Shown one piece after another: positions 1 to 6,201 of a stretch of DNA of 7,889 bases. Each line of letters opens with the position of its first letter. Within the stretch, counting starts at the first letter, position 1. A model generated the notes under the pieces. The model ran no database searches. It was not told the origin of the DNA and saw only the letters and a list, made by a program, of their open reading frames with translations. Source of the stretch: Methanocalculus sp. (GTDB lineage: Archaea > Halobacteriota > Methanomicrobia > Methanomicrobiales > Methanocorpusculaceae); NCBI RefSeq assembly GCF_029762515.1, contig NZ_JARVGN010000057.1:1-7889 (forward strand), written 5' to 3'. The position numbers were made by a program, and so were the translations under genes.

Positions 1-1145
1 TTGAGGACGTACTCTTTCACCACGTCACCATCGGGTATGAGAACCTCAGGCCAGAGCCGGGTGCGTGAATGAATGACGACGCCATCTCCAAGATTTGCAC
101 GTGGCCCGATCACCGTATCATGCTCGATCGAACAGTTTTCGCCAATGCGTACATCATTATCGATGATGCTCCCGCTGACGGTGGAGCCAGGCCCGATTGA
201 GACTCCCGAGTAGAGCGATGAGGAGAAGATCTTTGCCCGGCTATTGATGCTGCAATGATCCCCGATGGATGTGTAGGGACCGATGATCACATCCTCCCCG
301 ATTGTTACCCCTTTTCCGATAGAGACCGGCCCGATAACGCGTGATCGCGGTCCGAGGGTGATCGAATCACCAAACCTGACGGGACCTGTGATCTGGGCAT
401 CCTCAACACTCAGGTTGCCCTGTATTGTGGTGATCCCGACATCATTCAGCTTCCATCTCTCGGCCTGCCTGAGCATCGAGGGGGATCCGACATCGGTCCA
501 GTTTCCTCTGGCAAGCCATCCTTTCAGTTGATATCCTCTGTTCATCAGGTCAGGGAAGAGATTACGGGCAAAATCATATTTGGTTTTCTCCGGTATATAC
601 TCAAAAATCTCGGGATTGCAGACGTACATCCCGGTGCTGGCGAGGTTTGAGAAGACTTCTCCGGGCCCCGGCTTCTCCTTGAACCGCTGGATGGTGAAGG
701 TTGCATCGATCTCTGCAATCCCATACTCGCAGGGATCATCGATCCCAATCAGCCCGATTGATGCGATCGCATTCATCTTCTTATGTTCGCGGTAAAATTC
801 GAGGAGATTGATATCCGTGACATGATCTCCCCCGACGACCAGAAATGGCATGCCATCAAGATACTCCTGCGCATTTTTTACTGATCCCGCCGTTCCAAGC
901 TTCGTCTTCTCCTCGACATAGGTGATCTCGGCGGAGAAGAGTGAACCATCGCCCAGCACCTCTTTTATCCGATCGCCAAGATATCCAAGCGTGATGACGA
1001 TATCAGTAAATCCGAGATTGGCGAGGTGCACAACAAGATGCTGGATGGAGGGGATCCCTCCTATTGGTATACAGGGCTTTGGCCGCTCAAACGTCAGCGG
1101 ACGGAGGCGTGTCCCTTCACCCCCGCACATGATGCAGACTTTCAT
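1..1145 (-). CDS. Sugar-1-phosphate nucleotidyltransferase with left-handed beta-helix domain (3' end outside window)
   Basis: This enzyme should transfer a nucleotide from an NTP to a sugar 1-phosphate in the cytoplasm, giving an activated sugar for surface glycans or polysaccharide. The visible 381 codons begin MKVCIMCGGEGTRLRPLT, the nucleotide-binding signature, followed by the PKP element near residues 22-24. GGDHVTDI at 105-112 carries the metal-binding aspartates, EKP is at 157-159, and WTDVGSP at 216-222 closes the catalytic domain. From about residue 245 to 365 the chain shows repeated hexapeptides of the type [IV]G-x(4), such as IGKGVTIGEDVIIGP, typical of left-handed beta-helix acyl/nucleotidyltransferases. 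Family members are usually about 385-400 residues, so only the last few residues are missing. The start is chosen because a TATA-like box lies 28 nt upstream with no Shine-Dalgarno, fitting a leaderless mRNA. The sugar (glucose or mannose) and the nucleotide cannot be fixed from sequence alone. Confidence 0.93.
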   Translation of the reverse strand, partial: MKVCIMCGGEGTRLRPLTFERPKPCIPIGGIPSIQHLVVHLANLGFTDIVITLGYLGDRIKEVLGDGSLFSAEITYVEEKTKLGTAGSVKNAQEYLDGMPFLVVGGDHVTDINLLEFYREHKKMNAIASIGLIGIDDPCEYGIAEIDATFTIQRFKEKPGPGEVFSNLASTGMYVCNPEIFEYIPEKTKYDFARNLFPDLMNRGYQLKGWLARGNWTDVGSPSMLRQAERWKLNDVGITTIQGNLSVEDAQITGPVRFGDSITLGPRSRVIGPVSIGKGVTIGEDVIIGPYTSIGDHCSINSRAKIFSSSLYSGVSIGPGSTVSGSIIDNDVRIGENCSIEHDTVIGPRANLGDGVVIHSRTRLWPEVLIPDGDVVKEYVL

Positions 1146-1168
1146 GGTAAGGAGATATAACCCCGTAT

Positions 1169-1177
1169 CAATTAAAT
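1169..1177 (-). promoter_or_regulatory. Probable TATA box of the nucleotidyltransferase
   Basis: Read on the minus strand this is ATTTAATTG, centred 28 nt before the ATG at 1145. That spacing puts the transcription start at or next to the start codon, so the mRNA would be leaderless. The same AT-rich block lies inside the 87-base gap shared with the divergent cysteine-rich gene. The call rests on motif and spacing only. Confidence 0.5.
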
Positions 1178-1232
1178 GACATTGATCTGCTCTCCGGATA
1201 CCCTTATCACTCTTCAGCATGAGAGAGAATGC

Positions 1233-1718
1233 ATGGGTTCTGAGTTCACCTGCACCCTCTGCGGCAGATGTTGCAATGGTTTTGGCCGTTATATTACGAT
1301 TAACCAGAAGATCGGGGGCGCATACGGATGCTCCCTCTCCCTTACAAAAGAATCCTTCATGGCGGTTCTCGATCCGGGCAGATCTGATCTCTTCTCTGAT
1401 ACTTCATACCAGAATGAGCATCCTCATGCCTGCCCGTTCCTCAGGAGAGAAGATGATGAGAGGGTCATCTGTACGATCTACCGGTCACGGCCGGTATTCT
1501 GTCGTGACTATCTCTGCTGTACGGGGAAGGTGATGCGTCAGGATGTCCTCTGCGGCGAGATGAAGGGGAGGCGTGATCTGAAAACCGAAGATCCCGGCCT
1601 TCAGGAGGAATGGATATGCCTGAAGGAGCGGTATGGTAGTGCAGCCGATTCGGATTGGAAGGAGGAGGTCAGAAAGGCTTTGACCACATCAGGATACAAG
1701 GTGATCTTCTATGAGTGA
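1233..1718 (+). CDS. YkgJ-family CxxCxxCC cysteine-cluster protein
   Basis: A 161-residue protein opening MGSEFTCTLCGRCCNGFGRY. The CxxCxxCC cluster (C7, C10, C13, C14) and the downstream C80-TIYRSRPVFCRDYLCC block match the YkgJ/UPF0153 pattern (C-x-IY-x-x-RP-x-x-CR). Family members are thought to bind zinc or an iron-sulfur cluster; their biochemical role is mostly unknown. Further cysteines lie at 33, 67, 107 and 129. I chose the ATG at 1233 because the CxxCxxCC cluster normally lies within the first dozen residues. An in-frame ATG at 1176 would add 19 residues that look unlike the family, and neither start has a strong Shine-Dalgarno. A weak TTATC element near 1204-1208 would fit a leaderless start at 1233. 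The stop overlaps the next gene by 8 bases, so the two are co-transcribed and probably work together. No signal peptide or membrane segment is seen. Confidence 0.85.
   Translation: MGSEFTCTLCGRCCNGFGRYITINQKIGGAYGCSLSLTKESFMAVLDPGRSDLFSDTSYQNEHPHACPFLRREDDERVICTIYRSRPVFCRDYLCCTGKVMRQDVLCGEMKGRRDLKTEDPGLQEEWICLKERYGSAADSDWKEEVRKALTTSGYKVIFYE
1699..1705 (+). promoter_or_regulatory. Shine-Dalgarno AGGTGAT of the small cysteine-rich gene
   Basis: AGGTGAT matches the complement of the archaeal 16S rRNA 3' end (GGAGGTGAT) and sits 5 nt before the ATG at 1711, inside the last codons of the preceding gene. It decides for the start at 1711 over the in-frame ATG at 1726 and supports translational coupling of the pair. 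Confidence 0.7.
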
Positions 1719-1977
1719 AGAAGGGATGCGGATACTGGAGGTGAAGGGGGAGAAAGTTCCCTGCCTCCCGGAAAAGTCGGTTACTCTTGATCGGTGCCGC
1801 TTCTGTGCCCATTCGCGCTATTTCGAGGTGAATGGAATACGGATGCCCTCGCCTGCACGGGCATACTGTTCACGGAGCGGTGCAACAGATGAGGTGGATC
1901 TGAAAGCGGTCACACGGGTCTGGTGTGATGATATGGTAGGTGAAGGCTACCGCAGTATCATGTCGATCATCAGCTGA
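1711..1977 (+). CDS. Small cysteine-rich protein of unknown function, coupled to the YkgJ-like gene
   Basis: An 88-residue soluble protein that I do not recognise. It carries C29-RF-C32, then C53 (AYCSRSG) and C72 (VWCDDM), a C-x2-C-x20-C-x18-C arrangement that could hold one zinc ion or a small iron-sulfur cluster; an additional C18 lies before it. There is no signal peptide or membrane segment. The start codon overlaps the upstream stop (ATGAGTGA, 8 shared bases) and has a good Shine-Dalgarno, so it is very likely a real gene expressed together with the CxxCxxCC protein. It ends 7 bases from the 3' end of the convergent ribbon-helix-helix gene. A role as metal-binding partner of its neighbour is inference from linkage and cysteine content only. 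Confidence 0.78.
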   Translation: MSEEGMRILEVKGEKVPCLPEKSVTLDRCRFCAHSRYFEVNGIRMPSPARAYCSRSGATDEVDLKAVTRVWCDDMVGEGYRSIMSIIS

Positions 1978-1984
1978 TTTCAGA

Positions 1985-2329
1985 TCAGAGACCCTTCCAG
2001 AACTCCCACCATCTCCGGGTCTCCTGCGGAACTGGCAGCTGATCTTTCTGCCATTTCAGATCGAGGATATGGTGTACAACCCGGATCTCTTTTTTGAGAT
2101 CCACAACAGCATCAGTCAGGCTCTCCAGTGAGCGGTTGATCACCTTCACCTCCTCAAAGCTCCTCTCCCGCGGCACCGGAACAAATGAGTTGTCTTCGGT
2201 ATATTTCTCAACACCCGCCTCAATAAGCCTTAAAATTGCCTCATTCCTCTCGATCCTCTTTTCAGTGGCGAACTGTTCGATCTGATGTGCCAGATCGTTC
2301 TCAAGGGTAAATGAGATCCGAATACTCAT
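1985..2329 (-). CDS. Ribbon-helix-helix (CopG/Arc-type) putative DNA-binding protein
   Basis: A 114-residue protein. Residues 3-9 (IRISFTL) form a beta strand with alternating polar residues. They are followed by helices at about 11-22 and 28-43, with RNEAILRLIEAGVE resembling the second helix of ribbon-helix-helix repressors, which dimerise through the strand and insert it into the DNA major groove. Residues about 57-92 form a charged heptad-like helix, probably a coiled coil. The tail is tryptophan-rich (RRWWEFWKGL), which is unusual for a plain repressor. It lies directly downstream of cobyric acid synthase, with its Shine-Dalgarno overlapping that gene's stop codon, so it is the second gene of that operon. 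Autoregulation or control of corrinoid genes is possible but not shown. No toxin gene adjoins it, so an antitoxin role is not supported here. Confidence 0.82.
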   Translation of the reverse strand: MSIRISFTLENDLAHQIEQFATEKRIERNEAILRLIEAGVEKYTEDNSFVPVPRERSFEEVKVINRSLESLTDAVVDLKKEIRVVHHILDLKWQKDQLPVPQETRRWWEFWKGL

Positions 2330-2335
2330 AAGGTA

Positions 2336-2343
2336 ACCTCCTT
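2336..2343 (-). promoter_or_regulatory. Strong Shine-Dalgarno AAGGAGGT overlapping the cobQ stop
   Basis: On the minus strand AAGGAGGT lies 6 nt before the ATG at 2329. Its first two bases are part of the TAA stop codon of cobyric acid synthase (2342-2344). Ribosomes ending the synthase therefore sit on this site, which predicts translational coupling of the two genes. Confidence 0.85.
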
Positions 2344-3820
2344 AATCTGCCTGTTCATTGCTTCTCTTCTCCCCCGGAATAACCGGGGCCGCCAGCTCAA
2401 CAATCGCATTCATATCGAGATGCTCCTCCAGATGACGGGCAAGATGGTCATAGGGATCAGTTCTCTCCTCTTCGGTATAAATCAGTCCCTTCTTCCCATA
2501 GAGGTACTGAAGCAGGGCAGTAACAGCAGATGCATTCTGGAAGAGGCCGTGGAGATAGGTTCCAAAGACCAGCCCGTCATCTGATACCGATCCATCTCCC
2601 TCGAATGCTTCGGTTCCTCCGGCGCTGATCGTCTCGCCCATATGGATCTCGTATCCGCTCACCTCCCCCATTGCACCCAGGATCGGCCCAACCTGCCGTG
2701 CCTGTCGTGTCACCCGGATCGTTGTCTTCTGGTACTCCGAGAACGACGTCTCAACAGGCAGCATATTCAGACCATCATATACTGCCTCACCACTGGATTC
2801 GATGCCCTTGTCATAGATCCTCCTCCCGAGCATCTGGTATCCCCCGCAGATACCAATCACCGGCACACCACGTTCCCGTGCTTTTGCTATCGCATCGCCT
2901 GTCCCGGTTCTCCTGAGATGCAGGAGATCCTCAACAGTATTTTTTGTTCCAGGTATGATGATGCAGTCATAGGTATCGAGCGGATCACCGGGCCGGACAT
3001 AGGTGACAGACGTGGATCGTTCAAGTGCTTCAAAATCTGTGAAATTCGATATCCGTGGCAGATGGATGATTCCTATCCGGATCGGAGATGATGATGCGCG
3101 TTTGTCGGAGAGCGAGAGCGAATCCTCACTTGGGAGGTTGAGATCGGTAAAAGGAACAACCCCGAGCACCGGAACCAAACAGGTCTCTTTGATAAGATCG
3201 ATTCCTGAAGCAAAGATCTCGGGATCACCCCTGAATTTGTTGATGATCACACCGGCAACGAGGGAACGAACTTTTGGCGGAAGGAGGCTGATCGTCCCAT
3301 ACAGCTGGGCAAAGACCCCTCCCCTCTCGATATCTGCTACAAGGATGATTGGGATTTGAAGTCTTTCCGCAAGCCGTATATTGGCAATATCACGATCATA
3401 GAGGTTCAGCTCTGCTGCTCCACCCGCCCCTTCGCAGATGACACATCCTGTCTCTGCCATGAGATCCTCGTACGCAGCGACTGCCACTTCAAGAAGCGCG
3501 TCAGTCTCCTTGTAATAGTCACGTATCGGGAGGTCACGATAGGGTTTTCCAAGGACGATCACCTGTGAGATGCTTTCAGCTTTTGGCTTTAAGAGGATCG
3601 GGTTCATCTCAGCGACCGGCTCGCGGTGTGCAGCGATCGCCTGCATCGCCTGGGCAATACCTATCTCGCTGCCATCTGCTGTGACGTAGGAGTTGAGGCT
3701 CATATTCTGCGCTTTAAATGGTGCGACTGTATATCCACGATTGAAGAGCGCACGGCATATACCGGCAACAGTGACACTTTTTCCGACATGGGAGGCGGTT
3801 CCAAGCACCAGAAGTGACAT
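2342..3820 (-). CDS. cobQ: Cobyric acid synthase, glutamine-hydrolysing
   Basis: This cytoplasmic enzyme amidates carboxylates b, d, e and g of adenosylcobyrinic acid a,c-diamide, using glutamine and ATP, to give cobyric acid in cobalamin-type corrinoid synthesis. The 492 residues match the usual family length. The N-terminal half is a P-loop dethiobiotin-synthetase-like domain: GTASHVGKS at 7-15, KAQNMSLNSYVT at 36-47, ICEGAGGAAELNL at 128-140, and ADIERGGVFAQLYGT at 162-176. The C-terminal half is a class I glutamine amidotransferase domain: GTKNT at 291-295, nucleophile C325 in GICGGYQMLG, GYEIHMGET at 389-397, and catalytic H424 in GTYLHGLF. All key residues are present, so it should be active. 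There is no Shine-Dalgarno, but a TATA box sits 30 nt upstream, fitting a leaderless mRNA. No cobalamin riboswitch is seen upstream. A ribbon-helix-helix gene follows in the same operon. Confidence 0.97.
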   Translation of the reverse strand: MSLLVLGTASHVGKSVTVAGICRALFNRGYTVAPFKAQNMSLNSYVTADGSEIGIAQAMQAIAAHREPVAEMNPILLKPKAESISQVIVLGKPYRDLPIRDYYKETDALLEVAVAAYEDLMAETGCVICEGAGGAAELNLYDRDIANIRLAERLQIPIILVADIERGGVFAQLYGTISLLPPKVRSLVAGVIINKFRGDPEIFASGIDLIKETCLVPVLGVVPFTDLNLPSEDSLSLSDKRASSSPIRIGIIHLPRISNFTDFEALERSTSVTYVRPGDPLDTYDCIIIPGTKNTVEDLLHLRRTGTGDAIAKARERGVPVIGICGGYQMLGRRIYDKGIESSGEAVYDGLNMLPVETSFSEYQKTTIRVTRQARQVGPILGAMGEVSGYEIHMGETISAGGTEAFEGDGSVSDDGLVFGTYLHGLFQNASAVTALLQYLYGKKGLIYTEEERTDPYDHLARHLEEHLDMNAIVELAAPVIPGEKRSNEQAD

Positions 3821-3846
3821 GGTTCATTTGTTCTCTCTCCATGAAG

Positions 3847-3853
3847 ATAAAAA
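3847..3853 (-). promoter_or_regulatory. Probable TATA box of the cobQ operon
   Basis: The minus-strand TTTTTAT is centred 30 nt before the synthase ATG at 3820, predicting a transcript that starts only a few bases before the start codon. It lies in the 119-base divergent gap shared with aIF1, which otherwise holds only the opposite promoter. Confidence 0.55.
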
Positions 3854-3908
3854 GGGACATTCTGATCTTCTTCGATCCCGCACACTCTGCCTCCTCCCAG
3901 CGCATACA

Positions 3909-3915
3909 ATAAATA
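3909..3915 (+). promoter_or_regulatory. Probable TATA box of the aIF1 gene
   Basis: ATAAATA is centred 28 nt before the ATG at 3940. Transcription would begin at about that ATG and would exclude the in-frame ATG at 3919, so this element helps decide the start of the gene. Confidence 0.6.
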
Positions 3916-3939
3916 GAGATGAACGTCCAGTACTGGTTA

Positions 3940-4245
3940 ATGAACAGTGGCATCTGCCCAAAATGTGGCCTTCCGAAAGAGCTGTGTATCTGCGAAGAGG
4001 TCGCCAAGGAACAGCAGAGAATTCTCGTGAAGATCAACCGGAGACGGTATGGGAAAGAAGTGACCGTTGTAGACGGTCTCGATCCCTATGAGATCGATCT
4101 TGAAGATCTCTCAAAGTTCCTGAAGAGCAAACTTGCTTGTGGAGGAACCGTAAAAGGAAATACCATCGAGTTGCAGGGGAATCACCGTGACCGCGTGAAA
4201 GATCTGCTCTCTCAGAAGGGGTATAAAATTGATAATATAAATTAA
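3940..4245 (+). CDS. sui1: Translation initiation factor aIF1 (SUI1/eIF1 homolog)
   Basis: This factor binds the small ribosomal subunit near the P site and promotes accurate start-codon selection. The 101-residue protein begins MNSGICPKCGLPKELCICEE, with C6, C9, C16 and C18 forming the zinc knuckle found in archaeal aIF1. The SUI1 domain covers about residues 27-98, with the conserved RRYGKEVTVVDG at 35-46, then LKSKLACGGTVKGNTIELQG at 61-80 and HRDRVKDLL at 82-90. An in-frame ATG at 3919 would add seven residues (MNVQYWL), but the TATA box at 3909-3915 is too close to it. The ATG at 3940 gives the normal family length and a leaderless transcript. It stands as a single gene, divergent from cobQ and convergent with the secretion operon. 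Confidence 0.96.
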   Translation: MNSGICPKCGLPKELCICEEVAKEQQRILVKINRRRYGKEVTVVDGLDPYEIDLEDLSKFLKSKLACGGTVKGNTIELQGNHRDRVKDLLSQKGYKIDNIN

Positions 4246-4283
4246 TTCCCTCCCTCCTTCTTCTCTCAATTCCCCGTTTTTTT
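4246..4283 (+). terminator. Pyrimidine-rich tract with T7 run, probable aIF1 terminator
   Basis: Directly after the aIF1 stop there is an unbroken 22-base pyrimidine run (4246-4267). A run of seven T follows at 4277-4283, before the convergent gene's 3' end at 4293. Archaeal RNA polymerase stops at T-rich tracts without needing a hairpin, and no hairpin is seen. Confidence 0.6.
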
Positions 4284-4292
4284 ATATTCACG

Positions 4293-5276
4293 TTAGATGG
4301 CGAACCGAAAGACCAGCCAGCCGATCAGGACCATCATGGCTGAGAATTTCAGTCCTGCCATTGCCCTCCCCTCACCCATCTGGCCTGCGACAAGCCCGGA
4401 GAAGAAGCCCTGCAGGATGACCGCGTGCGAGAAGATCCTCTTATAAAAGTCAATATCAATCGATGCCATAAATCCTGCACCGGCACCGGATGCCTCTGCG
4501 GCCCTGCCTGCTTCTGCCATTGTACCGAGGAATGTGCTGGTCAGAATGCCGATGACGAACATGTAGACGAAGAAGGATATGATAATGATCACAATATAAA
4601 TGAACATATTGTTTAATCGATCGGTCTTCAGGGTGACAAACTCGTAGGTATCGATTGCTGCTGCACGGAGGACATTTGAGATATCTCCTCCGGCCCTGCT
4701 CGCTTTTGCGATCAGATCCACACTCCTGGTTGCAAGAGGCGTCTGTATTCTTTCACCAAACCGGAGCATCGCCGGAACAAACGGAACATTCCATGACATC
4801 TCCTGATCCAGGCGACGGATATGCGGTGTCAGGGCGCCATATTCTGCGCGGGAGACAAGGGCAACGGCTCCGGGCAGTGTCATACCGGATTCATTCATCC
4901 CTGCAAGGTCACGGAAGAAGTTTGGGAGTGCGGACTCAAGGCTCCTCTGCCGGCGATCATCAAAAAAGTCGAGGAGGGCAAGTGGGGTGATGATCAGGAG
5001 CGTTGTGACGATCAGGATGTCATCAATTATGGTCGTTCCAAGAACAAAATTCAGGCCGAACTGCTGATAGACGATGAAGAACCAGATGAGGGCGATTACG
5101 AGCGAGAGGGGAATTGTCAGATAGAGTGAATGGATGGGGTTTTTGATCAGTGATTGAACCGGGTGCTGTATAAAACCCGAAAATCCCCTCTCTTTTTTAC
5201 TACGCCTCTCGATCTTATCGTGGATGTTCCTGTCGGCATCAATCTCTGCTACCTGTCCCTGCCTTCTCCACCTCAT
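4293..5276 (-). CDS. TadC/ArlJ-like platform membrane protein (type II secretion F family), second copy
   Basis: An inner-membrane platform subunit of a type IV pilus/archaellum-like machine, expected to couple the cytoplasmic ATPase to pilin movement. The 327 residues begin with a basic cytoplasmic segment (1-50). Hydrophobic segments lie at about 52-70 and 84-103. A cytoplasmic T2SF helical domain follows at about 107-220, with LPNFFRDLAGMNESGMTLPGA at its head and KASRAGGDISNVLRAAA near its end. Further membrane segments are at about 224-249, 283-298 and 308-326. An Ala/Gly-rich loop (252-271) separates the first two of these. It is the last gene of the operon: its ATG is one base after the upstream stop, with GGAGGT five bases before it. 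The sequence is clearly different from its neighbour, so the pair probably forms a heteromeric platform. The exact machine (pilus, archaellum or secretion) is not determined. Confidence 0.87.
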   Translation of the reverse strand: MRWRRQGQVAEIDADRNIHDKIERRSKKERGFSGFIQHPVQSLIKNPIHSLYLTIPLSLVIALIWFFIVYQQFGLNFVLGTTIIDDILIVTTLLIITPLALLDFFDDRRQRSLESALPNFFRDLAGMNESGMTLPGAVALVSRAEYGALTPHIRRLDQEMSWNVPFVPAMLRFGERIQTPLATRSVDLIAKASRAGGDISNVLRAAAIDTYEFVTLKTDRLNNMFIYIVIIIISFFVYMFVIGILTSTFLGTMAEAGRAAEASGAGAGFMASIDIDFYKRIFSHAVILQGFFSGLVAGQMGEGRAMAGLKFSAMMVLIGWLVFRFAI

Positions 5277-5277
5277 C

Positions 5278-6201
5278 TCAGACCTCCGGAGTCATGGAAT
5301 CGATCATAACAAGGAACATGGCACTTCCAAACGGCATGATCAGGTAGATGATCACATAGAGGAAGATCGGATCTCCCCCACCGGAGAGCATCGACATCAC
5401 CGATTGCAGAATGACGAGAAAGAGTGTTCCTGCAACGAGGGCTGTTACATAGGATTCGGATATCAGCCCCAGTGTGTCAAGGAATGCCTTCTGCTGCTGC
5501 CGGTTCTCAATGGCATACTGGTTTGCCTTCAGTTTGAAGTACTCAGTCAGGTTGCTTCCGCTTGATATTGCCCCCATTGCTCCCTGCAGAAACTCTTTCA
5601 GCCGGTCACTTGGGGTGATTGTCGAGACGACCCGTAATGCATCGATGAGATCGCGCCCGAATACATCGATCTCACGGGCAATATACCGGGCTTCAGCGGC
5701 ACTCTCGCCATAGACTGGTGATTCTCCAAGAAGGCGGAAGATCTCGGCGGGGGTGATCCCGGCGGTGGACATTGCGGTGATATAATTGATCGCGTGTGGA
5801 AGGCTTGCATCTATCTTCCTCTTCCTCTCACCTGCCATAATCGGGGGGTACATCAGGAAGAGAAAATACGTCGATCCGGACACAACCATCAGGGTCAGGA
5901 GCGTGATTGCAATGGTCCCGACGATCAGGAGCAGATCCGCATATTCGTAGACGACAACGGGGAGCGATCCGCTGTAGGTGATCAGGTTCGGAATCTTAAA
6001 AAAATAGCTGAGGACTCCGGCAACTACAGCGGCAAGAACTCCGGCTATTGCCGAGGTTAAGGTTGCTGATGCAAGGTAGGCCTCAAATGGCACTTTGTGG
6101 CGGGCAGAGATGAGACTTCCATGTAGTTCGATGTAATTCTCTTTCTTCTTCCGCATCCTCTCTCCGAGGAGGTTGAAGCAGAAGAGTTCATACCTGTTCA
6201 T
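5278..6201 (-). CDS. TadC/ArlJ-like platform membrane protein (type II secretion F family), first copy
   Basis: A second, distinct platform subunit of the same machine. The 307 residues have membrane segments at about 46-68, 86-117, 249-272 and 278-301. Between the second and third lies a cytoplasmic T2SF domain (about 125-245), beginning RKIDASLPHAINYITAMSTAGITPAEIF and including LKEFLQGAMGAISSGSNLTEYF at 201-222. The ATG at 6201 overlaps the end of the ATPase gene by 14 bases and has a weak AGGGGAT Shine-Dalgarno six bases before it. An in-frame ATG at 6156, with GGAG five bases upstream, is an alternative start. I prefer 6201 because the extra FNLLGERMRKKKENYIEL segment looks like the usual N-terminal region of this family. 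Coupling to the ATPase by overlap implies near-equal synthesis of the two. Confidence 0.87.
   Translation of the reverse strand: MNRYELFCFNLLGERMRKKKENYIELHGSLISARHKVPFEAYLASATLTSAIAGVLAAVVAGVLSYFFKIPNLITYSGSLPVVVYEYADLLLIVGTIAITLLTLMVVSGSTYFLFLMYPPIMAGERKRKIDASLPHAINYITAMSTAGITPAEIFRLLGESPVYGESAAEARYIAREIDVFGRDLIDALRVVSTITPSDRLKEFLQGAMGAISSGSNLTEYFKLKANQYAIENRQQQKAFLDTLGLISESYVTALVAGTLFLVILQSVMSMLSGGGDPIFLYVIIYLIMPFGSAMFLVMIDSMTPEV
5282..5287 (-). promoter_or_regulatory. Shine-Dalgarno GGAGGT of the downstream TadC-like gene
   Basis: GGAGGT on the minus strand lies inside the last codons of the first platform gene and five bases before the ATG at 5276. It fixes that start and indicates translational coupling across a one-base gap. 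Confidence 0.8.

Noticed and set aside
283..1179. Several plus-strand open frames of 71-85 codons across 283-1179
   Set aside because: They lie antisense to a well-supported nucleotidyltransferase, have low-complexity composition and no family motifs.
1176..1232. Longer start for the CxxCxxCC protein at the ATG at 1176
   Set aside because: It adds 19 residues unlike the family, lacks a ribosome site, and places the CxxCxxCC cluster further from the N-terminus than is usual. It cannot be fully excluded.
1969..1978. Ten-base palindrome ATCAGCTGAT at the convergent gene ends, considered as an operator or terminator hairpin
   Set aside because: It has no loop, lies at the 3' ends of both genes, is mostly coding, and no second copy was noticed near a promoter.
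1985..2329. Ribbon-helix-helix gene as an antitoxin of a toxin-antitoxin pair
   Set aside because: No small toxin-like gene adjoins it; its neighbours are cobyric acid synthase and a cysteine-rich protein on the opposite strand.
2642..3568. Plus-strand open frames up to 149 codons opposite cobyric acid synthase
   Set aside because: They are mirror frames of a complete, motif-intact enzyme gene and show no recognisable domains or ribosome sites.
3821..3939. Possible cobalamin riboswitch or small RNA ahead of cobQ
   Set aside because: The gap is only 119 bases, is shared with the divergent aIF1 promoter, and the TATA box leaves essentially no leader. No B12-box-like element was seen.
6111..6156. 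Alternative start at ATG 6156 for the first platform protein
   Set aside because: It has a fair GGAG site, but the segment before it looks family-like and the 6201 start gives a normal overlap with the ATPase. Kept only as a second choice.
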